A stretch of 24,130 nucleotides of DNA from WTJX01 sp045106295. GTDB taxonomy: Bacteria; Bacteroidota; Bacteroidia; Cytophagales; JAAEPT01. The translations under genes and the position numbers were made by a program. A model generated the notes under the pieces. That model saw nothing but the letters and a program-made list of their open reading frames with translations, was not told where the DNA came from and did not search any database. The DNA is taken from the NCBI GenBank assembly GCA_045106295.1, contig JBGCEI010000208.1, positions 1 through 24,130 of the forward strand, read 5' to 3'. This document shows, piece by piece, positions 7,038 to 13,359 of this stretch. Within the stretch, counting starts at the first letter, position 1. Every line of letters begins with the position of its first letter.

Positions 7038-8027
7038 TTAAGCTTTTAAGATGGTTTCTATCTTTTGAATTTCTTCGTCAGTAAAATGAAGATTATTCAA
7101 AGAAGAGACATTTTCTTCTATTTGTTCTGGAGAGCTAGCACCTAATAAAACGGAGTTTATTCGTTTATCGTGTAGTAACCAAGCAATAGCCATTTGGGAT
7201 AGTTTTTGACCTCGTTGTGCAGCTACTTCGTTGAGCTGTTTAACGATTTCTATGGTAGCAAGTACTTTTTTCTCATCTAAATGTCGTGACCCACTGGCTG
7301 CTCTTGACCCTTCAGGAATTCCTTTTAGGTATTTGTCTGTTAACATACCTTGTGCAAGCGGAGAGAATACAATACAACCTATCTTTTCTTTTTCAATAGC
7401 TGGTAAAACCTCATCGGCAAGTGCTCTATCTAACATAGAATAACGTGCTTGGTGGATAGTGTAAGGCGTACCTAATTGGTCGAGTATCTTTTTTGCTTCT
7501 ATTAATTTATCTGCTGGATAATTAGAGATTCCGGCATACAATGCTTTTCCTTGTCTTACAATTAGGTCTAATGCCTGCATGGTTTCCTCTAGAGGTGTTT
7601 CGGGGTCTAGACGATGATGGTAGAAAATATCTACATAGTCTAACTGCATCCGTTTAAGGCTTTGGTCTAAACTAGAAACCAAGTATTTTTTTGAACCCCA
7701 GTCTCCATAAGGGCCGTCCCACATATCGTAACCTGCTTTACTAGAAATGAGTAACTCATCTCTGTAACTAGCAAAGTCCCTTTTTAACATTTTTCCAAAA
7801 TTGGTTTCTGCTGAACCGTATGGAGGACCATAATTATTAGCTAAATCGAAATGGGTAACTCCTAAATCGAATGCTTTTTGAAGTGTTTTTGTTCCTTTTT
7901 CGAAATTATCTACATCACCAAAGTTATGCCATAGGCCCAATGAAATGGCAGGCAATAAGATTCCACTATTTCCGCAACGGTTGTAAGGCATTGATTGGTA
8001 GCGTGAAGGTGCAGCGGTGTAGGGCAT
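7038..8027 (-). CDS. Aldo/keto reductase, YghZ/L-glyceraldehyde-3-phosphate reductase type
   Basis: 329 aa, full length for the AKR14-like group. It is an NADPH-dependent aldehyde reductase with a (beta/alpha)8 barrel. From memory it closely resembles E. coli YghZ: LPAISLGLWHNFGDV, HFDLANNYGPPYGSAE, ISSKAGYDMWDGPYGDWGSKKYL, YVDIFYHHRLDPETPLEETM, and the coenzyme-binding end VLLGASSPEQIEENV. The catalytic tetrad is visible as D61, Y66, K97 and H138. YghZ detoxifies L-glyceraldehyde 3-phosphate and methylglyoxal, so a carbonyl-detoxification role is likely; the physiological substrate here is unknown. It starts 18 bp after the LuxR-type regulator gene and is probably in one transcript with it and the transglutaminase gene. 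Confidence 0.9.
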   Translation of the reverse strand: MPYTAAPSRYQSMPYNRCGNSGILLPAISLGLWHNFGDVDNFEKGTKTLQKAFDLGVTHFDLANNYGPPYGSAETNFGKMLKRDFASYRDELLISSKAGYDMWDGPYGDWGSKKYLVSSLDQSLKRMQLDYVDIFYHHRLDPETPLEETMQALDLIVRQGKALYAGISNYPADKLIEAKKILDQLGTPYTIHQARYSMLDRALADEVLPAIEKEKIGCIVFSPLAQGMLTDKYLKGIPEGSRAASGSRHLDEKKVLATIEIVKQLNEVAAQRGQKLSQMAIAWLLHDKRINSVLLGASSPEQIEENVSSLNNLHFTDEEIQKIETILKA

Positions 8028-8045
8028 GATGGAATGATAGTTTAA

Positions 8046-8789
8046 TTATGCTTTTCTTAATACGGCTAATAATTCGGTTGTATTATTACATTTGAATTTT
8101 TTTAACATGCGTCGTCTATGCGTGTCAATGGTATGTTTACTCAGGTTTAAGGTTTCTGCGGCTTCTTCAGATGTTTTGCCTATGGCTAATAATTTTACCA
8201 CTTTTTCTTCTGCTGGAGTTAGTTTTTTATAACTGTCTTCAGGTGTTTTTTTAATAAGCTTTCCACTGGTATTTGTGTACGTAATTTCCCAATGAAAATC
8301 AGTAGCATGGTGCACGACTACAGAGGAAATATCTGTCCATTCTATGAGTTCTAAAAGAACTTTTCCATCACTACTTATGAGTAGTGGACGTATCACCACC
8401 TGCATGTTGGTGTATCTGTTTTTTTCTTCATGAAAGAGTCTTGCTTTGTAACATGTTTCTATGCTTAAACGACTTTCTGGATTAATCTTATTAATAAGCT
8501 CAAACCCATATTTACGAAGCTCTAATACAGGAGCTATTTCGTCTTTATGAATAAGTCGTAATAACTGTTCTAGTCCATTCGCATAGAATGCCTCTGGGTT
8601 TAAACCTGTGTAAGCTTCACAATTAGCAGAGATATAAGGAACCGTAAGGTCTCTGTAGTCTTGAATACAAAACATACTCTTGCTAAATTTCTGTAGCTGC
8701 TCCAGTTCTTTAGTAACGGAAGCGATTACTTCATCTGCACTTGTTGTCGCTTGTTGCTTGGTCCAGTTTTCGAAAAGAGATACTGCCAT
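8046..8789 (-). CDS. PAS-domain LuxR-family transcriptional regulator
   Basis: 247 aa. The N-terminal about 170 residues have the look of a PAS-like sensor (YISANCEAYTGLNPEAFYANGLEQLLRLIHKDE, with the asn-x-x-typical turn, and the later IEWTDISSVVVHHAT strand). The C-terminal 65 residues are a GerE/LuxR helix-turn-helix: LTPAEEKVVKLLAIGKTSEE, AETLNLSKHTIDTHRRRMLKKF. There is no receiver domain, so it is not a classical response regulator; a bound small molecule or partner protein may be the input. It begins 4 bp after the stop of the transglutaminase-like gene and is followed 18 bp later by the aldo/keto reductase gene. Control of that unit, or of stress and envelope genes, is plausible but not shown. 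Confidence 0.85.
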   Translation of the reverse strand: MAVSLFENWTKQQATTSADEVIASVTKELEQLQKFSKSMFCIQDYRDLTVPYISANCEAYTGLNPEAFYANGLEQLLRLIHKDEIAPVLELRKYGFELINKINPESRLSIETCYKARLFHEEKNRYTNMQVVIRPLLISSDGKVLLELIEWTDISSVVVHHATDFHWEITYTNTSGKLIKKTPEDSYKKLTPAEEKVVKLLAIGKTSEEAAETLNLSKHTIDTHRRRMLKKFKCNNTTELLAVLRKA

Positions 8790-8793
8790 TGTA

Positions 8794-9825
8794 TTATTTT
8801 TTTATTGTGTATTTTAAAACAGTCCAAAATTGTTTTTTTGGATCATCAGGGTATTGAATACCTAACTGTAAGTCACCTTTTTTCTGAGGAGTGTATTCAA
8901 AAACATAAGTACTATTAACGCTTTTATGGACTTGATAGAAGTCATTTTTTGTGATGACTGCCATTTTTAAGCCATTAGTAGATGAGCACTTGAATTGATA
9001 GGTTTTCCCTTTTTCTAAGACCAATGGGGCTTGTTGAATCTCAAAATCAATATCTATGGTGAAAGATTCTGGTAAATTGAGTTCCATTCCTTTACGCAGA
9101 TCAGACAATGCTTTTTTAGCATCCACTAATTTTAATTTAAAAAAGGCTTCATCAATAGTAGGGTTAATAGAAAACTGTTGAAGTGTAAGCACTGGGTTAA
9201 TAAATTGATAAAGAGATTTTTCTGCTTTGTCAGGCAAGTGTGTAAAGGCAAATTCATACGGGTTTGTGTTGAACCAATACATATTCAGCTTTTTAACAAA
9301 CTGTAGCTTCCCTTTTTTCTTTTGAACATAACCTGCTCCCCAGGTAGCATCGACTAAAATGGATTTCCCACCTATTTTAACAACATTCCAAGCATGGTTT
9401 CCTGTTTTAAAAACAGTTCCAGATCGGTAACCATATCCTTTAGAATAACCGCCTACTACTTCTATTTCTAAGCCAATTTGTTTTCCCATCGCCTGAAATA
9501 AATTGCCATAACCAGAGCATACGGCTTTTCTATTCAACATGGTGACAGTTGGACTAGGGTCTTGATATTTCCCTTTTTGAAAACTTAGGGCGTCGTATTT
9601 TATATTAAAGCATAACCATAGGTAAATAAGTTTAGCTTTTTCAAGATCATCTTTAGCTATGATAACTAAATGATCAGCAATTTTTTGATAGTCTGTTTTT
9701 ACTCTCGGGGCTTTTTTCACATGAAAGATTAGCTCTTCTAAACGACTGTTTTCCTTCGTCTCCTGAGCAGTAAGACTCACAACAAGCATTATCAAAAATG
9801 AGTAAATAAGAAGTCTTATTTTCAT
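8794..9825 (-). CDS. Exported transglutaminase-like protein
   Basis: 343 aa. A cleavable signal peptide (MKIRLLIYSFLIMLVVSLTAQ) directs it to the periplasm or surface. Residues about 50-170 form a transglutaminase-like (papain-fold) core with the triad visible in context: Cys103 in KAVCSGYGNLF, His144 in GNHAWNVV, Asp159 in LVDATWG. This is the CYK3/kyphoscoliosis-peptidase subgroup. Family members act as thiol proteases, cross-linkers or amidases; the substrate is unknown. The C-terminal about 150 residues look like two beta-rich domains (from PLVLEKGKTYQFKCSS onward). The gene follows a terminator after the 190-aa gene and leads the regulator and reductase genes, with only 4 bp to the next start. 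A role in cell-wall or matrix processing is inferred only. Confidence 0.85.
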   Translation of the reverse strand: MKIRLLIYSFLIMLVVSLTAQETKENSRLEELIFHVKKAPRVKTDYQKIADHLVIIAKDDLEKAKLIYLWLCFNIKYDALSFQKGKYQDPSPTVTMLNRKAVCSGYGNLFQAMGKQIGLEIEVVGGYSKGYGYRSGTVFKTGNHAWNVVKIGGKSILVDATWGAGYVQKKKGKLQFVKKLNMYWFNTNPYEFAFTHLPDKAEKSLYQFINPVLTLQQFSINPTIDEAFFKLKLVDAKKALSDLRKGMELNLPESFTIDIDFEIQQAPLVLEKGKTYQFKCSSTNGLKMAVITKNDFYQVHKSVNSTYVFEYTPQKKGDLQLGIQYPDDPKKQFWTVLKYTIKK

Positions 9826-9868
9826 AGTCTGTCAAGTTAACAAAAGCGATTGGAATTGTCAATACAAG

Positions 9869-9897
9869 AAAAAAAGACCGCATTAAATAGAAATGCG
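9869..9897 (-). terminator. Intrinsic terminator at the end of the murQ unit
   Basis: On the minus strand CGCATT (complement of 9892-9897) and AATGCG (complement of 9879-9884) form a 6-bp stem with a 7-base loop, followed after three bases by seven T (complement of 9869-9875). The stop codon of the 190-aa gene lies inside the loop. It should separate murQ-hypothetical from the transglutaminase gene, fully or in part. Confidence 0.65.
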
Positions 9898-10455
9898 TTT
9901 TTGCATCACTTGATTTACTCGCTGATACAACATTTGTGGTGTCATGGTTCGCCAATTATCAATTTCCAGTTCTTCTCCTCCAAAATTGAAGTAGTAGTCT
10001 ATGTGAAAGCTGCTCCATTCTTCTTGAATAAAATCTCTGAAATTAATAGCTGTTATCCATCCGTCTTCTATCTCTTCGAACCATTCTTCATAATAGCAAT
10101 CATCACTTCCATGAAAATTAAAGACACTTTCTCCTATTAGAATAAATTTAGTAATCTTCTGTGGGATTAACTCATCAATGAGATTCCTTTTAAGGTGCAT
10201 AATGTCGTTATGTAGCGTATCGTTCCACTCACCGATTAATTCTATTATCGCTACACCTTCCTCATAATTAGTGAATAGTACTTTTATGTAGAGGGTTTCT
10301 GAACCTATAAAATCCCACTGTGGATGAATGTAGTATCCGTAAATAGTGTCGGTGTAAGAAAGTTCGTTATGTACTTTCTCGTAAAAAGGAGAATGTGGAT
10401 CGTTAACAGAGTTGTAACGATTTAACCAACCGTAATATGGCTCAATCTCATGCAT
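9883..10455 (-). CDS. Conserved hypothetical protein translationally coupled to murQ
   Basis: 190 aa, soluble, no signal peptide, markedly acidic and aromatic (YYGWLNRYNSV, YYEEWFEEIEDGW, EEWSSFHIDYYFNFGGEELE). I recognise the sequence style as a Bacteroidota conserved hypothetical family (for example TLYIKVLFTNYEEGVAIIEL, ILIGESVFNFHGSD) but know no function. The start ATG overlaps the murQ stop by 8 bases (ATGCATGA), a classic translational-coupling arrangement, and the reading frame ends in an intrinsic terminator. It is therefore expressed with murQ, and a link to amino-sugar or cell-wall recycling is possible by context only. Nothing suggests truncation: the frame is intact and flanked tightly on both sides. 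Confidence 0.8.
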   Translation of the reverse strand: MHEIEPYYGWLNRYNSVNDPHSPFYEKVHNELSYTDTIYGYYIHPQWDFIGSETLYIKVLFTNYEEGVAIIELIGEWNDTLHNDIMHLKRNLIDELIPQKITKFILIGESVFNFHGSDDCYYEEWFEEIEDGWITAINFRDFIQEEWSSFHIDYYFNFGGEELEIDNWRTMTPQMLYQRVNQVMQKRISI

Positions 10456-11248
10456 AGCTTTCTATTGCTTTTCTAACACTTCCATGAGTCAGTAATAGCC
10501 TTTTAGCTTCACCTTCTGGAATATTAAGCGCCTCTACAATGTAACCTACTCCTCTTTGTACTAGTTTCTCATTGCTTAGCTGCATATCCACCATCTTATT
10601 TCCCTTCACTTTTCCTAAACGGATCATTAGGGCGGTGGAAAGCATATTAAGTACTAGCTTTTGTGCTGTACCAGCTTTCATTCTGGTACTTCCTGTTACA
10701 AACTCTGGCCCTACTACTACTTCTACCGGAAAAGCAACGGCTTTAGCTAATACAGAATTGTCGTTACAAACAATACAACCCGTTACGGAACCATTATCTT
10801 TGGCTGATGTTACACCTCCAATCACATAAGGCGTTCTTCCTGAAGCAGCTATACCTACTACTGAATCCAGAGCAGTAATTTGTTGGTTCTGTAAATCTAC
10901 CCAAGCTTGTTGATCATCGTCTTCTGCATTCTCTACTGCCTTTCTAATGGCAGTATCTCCACCAGCAATTATCCCTACTACAGTATTGTGATCCACACCA
11001 AATGTAGGCGGACATTCAGAAGCATCTACTATTCCTAATCTTCCGCTAGTTCCAGCACCAATGTAAAATAAGCGACCACCAAGTTGCATATTGGGTAAAA
11101 TAGCTTCTACCAATGCTTCTATTTGTGGTAAGACTTTTTGTATAGCCTGAGGGACTTTATGATCTTCTTCATTAATGTGAGTGAGCAGCTGTTGGGTACT
11201 CATTTTCTCCAGGTCGTTGTATAAAGAGGCAGATTCGGTAATAGACAT
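10448..11248 (-). CDS. murQ: N-acetylmuramic acid 6-phosphate etherase
   Basis: 266 aa from the ATG at 11248. MurQ cleaves the lactyl ether of MurNAc-6-phosphate to GlcNAc-6-phosphate and D-lactate in cytosolic cell-wall recycling. Visible are the SIS-domain sugar-phosphate motif IGAGTSGRLGIVDASECPPTFGV, GGDTAIRKAVENAEDD, VVGIAASGRTPYVIGG and FVTGSTRMKAGTAQKLVLNM. The expected catalytic acids are Glu78 (ASECPP) and Glu109 (NAEDD), by analogy with the E. coli enzyme. The frame is open further upstream to a TTG at 11323 giving a hydrophobic leader, but a cytosolic enzyme needs no leader and family members begin like MSITESASLYNDLEKMST, so I chose the ATG. It is the first gene of a two-gene unit with the overlapping hypothetical gene. 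Confidence 0.95.
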   Translation of the reverse strand: MSITESASLYNDLEKMSTQQLLTHINEEDHKVPQAIQKVLPQIEALVEAILPNMQLGGRLFYIGAGTSGRLGIVDASECPPTFGVDHNTVVGIIAGGDTAIRKAVENAEDDDQQAWVDLQNQQITALDSVVGIAASGRTPYVIGGVTSAKDNGSVTGCIVCNDNSVLAKAVAFPVEVVVGPEFVTGSTRMKAGTAQKLVLNMLSTALMIRLGKVKGNKMVDMQLSNEKLVQRGVGYIVEALNIPEGEAKRLLLTHGSVRKAIESYA

Positions 11249-11406
11249 AGTAAAGGCGTTAAGTAGTAAAACTACGAAAATATTGAGAATAGATAGTAGA
11301 CAACCGTTCACCTTATTTTTCAAAATTTATGTTGTGTGTTGGTGTTTACATTTCATTTCTTAATCCCTTAATTTGTTACTTGTTTTTTAAAGTTTGTCGT
11401 TTGTTT

Positions 11407-11434
11407 TTTGGAGTCTGTAATTAATTGTATTTTG
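11407..11434 (+). promoter_or_regulatory. Likely cysE promoter
   Basis: TTTG (11407-11410) and TATTTTG (11428-11434) are separated by 17 bases, close to the Bacteroidota TTTG / TAnnTTTG pattern with one base missing in the -7 box. Transcription would begin around 11440, downstream of the alternative TTG at 11408, which supports the ATG at 11453 as the cysE start. Confidence 0.45.
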
Positions 11435-11452
11435 CATAAAATTACTGCGCTC

Positions 11453-12274
11453 ATGGACAGCTCTTTTATCACAAAAATTTACGAACAGCATTGTGTCACC
11501 AAAAGTTACCCATCTACTTCGGAAGTAACTACGCTGATTACTAAAATATTATTAATACTCTTCCCTGAGCAATCAAAAAATCGATCCAAAGGCTTAGAAG
11601 AGCTAAAAGACAAACTCCTTAAAATAGAAAAGGAGCTAGTTACTATCTTAGATAAGATGCCAGACCCATTATCTAACACCTCTGAAAACTTAGCAAATAA
11701 TTTCATGAACAGGCTGTCTGACGTACACCAGAAATTATGTCAAGATGTAACAGCTGCTATTAATGAAGACCCAGCTGCTACAGATCGGTATGAAGTAATT
11801 CGTGCCTACCCTGGTTTTTATGCCATTGCCTTTTACAGAATAGCACATGAACTGTACGTATTAGATATTCCTTTGCTTCCTCGTATTATTACGGAGTTTG
11901 CTCATTCAAAAACAGGAATAGACATTCACCCAGGAGCTATTATTGAACCACACTTCTACATAGATCATGGAACAGGAGTGGTTATTGGGGAAACGTGTGT
12001 TATTGGAAAGCATGTGAAATTGTATCAAGGAGTAACACTTGGTGCATTAAGCGTAGATAAGAAAATGGCGCAAACGAAACGGCACCCTACTTTGGAAGAC
12101 AACGTAGTAATCTATGCAAACGCTACCATATTAGGAGGAGAAACGGTAATTGGAGCAAATAGTGTAATTGGAGGTAGTGTGTGGTTAACGAAAAGTGTAC
12201 CTAAGAATACATCAGTCTATCATCAAGCACAGATCAAAGTACGTGAGATGAATGATGATGTAAAAAGGGCGTAG
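11453..12274 (+). CDS. cysE: Serine O-acetyltransferase
   Basis: 273 aa from the ATG at 11453. The enzyme makes O-acetylserine from serine and acetyl-CoA, the first step of cysteine synthesis. An alpha-helical N-terminal domain (about 1-165, including DRYEVIRAYPGFYAIAFYRIAHEL) is followed by a left-handed beta-helix of hexapeptide repeats (IDIHPGAIIEPHFYIDHGTG, VVIGETCVIGKHVKLYQGVTLG). The catalytic His is expected in the DHGTGVVIGE motif. The acetyl-CoA loop GALS and the end VIYANATILGGETVIG complete the fold. It is the long form with a larger N-terminal domain, as in the EpsC/plant-like group. A TTG at 11408 would add 15 residues, but promoter position and alignment favour the ATG. The next gene lies 33 bp downstream. 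Confidence 0.92.
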   Translation: MDSSFITKIYEQHCVTKSYPSTSEVTTLITKILLILFPEQSKNRSKGLEELKDKLLKIEKELVTILDKMPDPLSNTSENLANNFMNRLSDVHQKLCQDVTAAINEDPAATDRYEVIRAYPGFYAIAFYRIAHELYVLDIPLLPRIITEFAHSKTGIDIHPGAIIEPHFYIDHGTGVVIGETCVIGKHVKLYQGVTLGALSVDKKMAQTKRHPTLEDNVVIYANATILGGETVIGANSVIGGSVWLTKSVPKNTSVYHQAQIKVREMNDDVKRA

Positions 12275-12307
12275 TAGTTTTTAACTAAATCTTTAAAAAA
12301 GGCAAAA

Positions 12308-12736
12308 ATGAAATGTCCACCAGCACCAAAAAATAAGAAAGAATACATTTCTGAAATTGGAAAAATTCTTGTTAAAGAACATGGGAAGAAAAAATATTAC
12401 AACCCAGAAGAGGTAAAAAAAGCATCGAAACAGTACAATTTTAATTCCCTTGATGTTATTGATCTTGTTGCAACAGGTTGGCATTGCTGGTCGATGGCCA
12501 CATTTTCGTCTCACGCTGATTTTGATGCGTATCATGAAGCTACAGGTGAAGTGTGTGATTATGTGTCTATGAAAACTGAAATGTTAAGCAGTCTAGCAAC
12601 TTCTACGTCTTCCTTAGATTGGCTTTCAGTTCCCGACTTAGACATAGATGCTTCTTGGTTAGACTTTGGTGATGTTTTTGGTTCTGTTTTAGAAGGTATT
12701 GGCGAATTTGTATGTGGGATACTTGATGGATTGTAA
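12308..12736 (+). CDS. Conserved hypothetical protein with Cys/His-rich core and acidic tail
   Basis: 142 aa, no signal peptide. The first about 85 residues are Lys-rich and then dense in potential metal ligands: WHCWSMATFSSHADFDAYHE, followed by TGEVCDYVSMKTEML. The last about 50 residues are acidic, Ser/Asp/Leu-rich (SVPDLDIDASWLDFGDVFGS) and end in a hydrophobic amphipathic-looking segment, VLEGIGEFVCGILDGL. I vaguely recognise the N-terminal half as a Bacteroidota conserved family but cannot name it. It follows cysE by 33 bp and may share its transcript; the DUF2892 gene is next, 76 bp on. No function is proposed. The intact frame with an ATG soon after cysE supports it as a real gene. 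Confidence 0.7.
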   Translation: MKCPPAPKNKKEYISEIGKILVKEHGKKKYYNPEEVKKASKQYNFNSLDVIDLVATGWHCWSMATFSSHADFDAYHEATGEVCDYVSMKTEMLSSLATSTSSLDWLSVPDLDIDASWLDFGDVFGSVLEGIGEFVCGILDGL

Positions 12737-12812
12737 TAGTAGTAAGGTTAGCAACACTGTTTAGTTTTTACGATCAAAATTCGTATATTCAAATAACACA
12801 TAAACTTGAATT

Positions 12813-13025
12813 ATGAAAAAGAACATGAGCAAAACAGACAGCATTATTAGAATATTAATTGCTGTGGTAATTGGAGCATTGTATTACATGGGTGTTATAA
12901 GTGGAACATTAGCGATTATACTTTTAGTCGTATCAGTTGTGTTTGTACTAACCAGTGTCATTAGCTTTTGCCCGCTGTACAGAATCTTTGGAATAAAAAC
13001 ATGTTCCGTAAAAAAAGGCGAGTAG
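12813..13025 (+). CDS. DUF2892 (YgaP-type) small membrane protein
   Basis: 70 aa. Two transmembrane helices (about 10-30 and 33-52: IIRILIAVVIGALYYMGVIS and LAIILLVVSVVFVLTSVIS) are followed by the family signature FCPLYRIFGIKTC near the C-terminus. This is the inner-membrane module that in E. coli YgaP is fused to a rhodanese domain and linked to sulfur handling. Here it stands alone without rhodanese. It lies two genes after cysE, so a loose sulfur theme is conceivable but weak. An internal ATG at codon 5 is an equally acceptable start. The stop codon is in frame with, and directly followed by, the DUF2442 remnant. Confidence 0.85.
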   Translation: MKKNMSKTDSIIRILIAVVIGALYYMGVISGTLAIILLVVSVVFVLTSVISFCPLYRIFGIKTCSVKKGE

Positions 13026-13070
13026 TCCAACTATAGAATTAAAATAGAATGTCTATTCACTAATGGTGAA

Positions 13071-13280
13071 ATGAAAGTACTTGAACTAAAAAAAGTATTG
13101 AGTGGTAAGTATGCTAATAAAATACTTAATTCCACTACTTTTCCAACCGCAAAGATTGGTCAATTTGGAGAAATCTATTGGTCAGATATTGCAGAAATGA
13201 AAGATGAAAATGGAAATACAATTTCCTGTGCATACGATTTATCCCCTGAATTTGCTTATCATAATTCGGTTTCTTTGTAA
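13071..13280 (+). CDS. DUF2442 protein, apparently N-terminally truncated
   Basis: 69 aa from the first ATG. The C-terminal part matches DUF2442 as I know it in Bacteroidota: FPTAKIGQFGEIYWSDIAEM, DENGNTISCAYDLSPEFAYHNS. The same frame stays open upstream to the stop of the DUF2892 gene (13023-13025) and encodes the first strand of the domain, NYRIKIECLFTNGEM, but contains no ATG, GTG or TTG; only an ATT at 13038 could start there. Other frames are closed. Either a rare start codon is used, or the beginning of the gene has been lost. DUF2442 is often paired with a DUF4160 gene in toxin-antitoxin-like modules; none is visible here, which fits a decaying orphan. Function is unknown. Confidence 0.6.
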   Translation: MKVLELKKVLSGKYANKILNSTTFPTAKIGQFGEIYWSDIAEMKDENGNTISCAYDLSPEFAYHNSVSL

Positions 13281-13359
13281 AGAGGTATTACATAATAACA
13301 GTATTAAAAAATATTCCAAGTCTAGATACTAGTTATTCTATACTTGATACTCAAAAACA

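Noticed and set aside
9674..9955. 93-aa minus-strand frame over the transglutaminase start and terminator
   Set aside because: It overlaps two better genes and the intrinsic terminator, and has no recognisable features.
11249..11323. Upstream extension of murQ giving a hydrophobic N-terminus
   Set aside because: It starts at TTG, adds a leader a cytosolic enzyme does not need, and family members align from the ATG at 11248.
11408..11452. Upstream TTG start for cysE
   Set aside because: The likely transcription start falls downstream of it, and the ATG at 11453 fits family alignment.
12293..12535. Antisense frame opposite the 142-aa gene, rich in Phe, Cys and Trp
   Set aside because: Its composition is what Lys/Glu-rich sequence yields on the other strand; it is a shadow.
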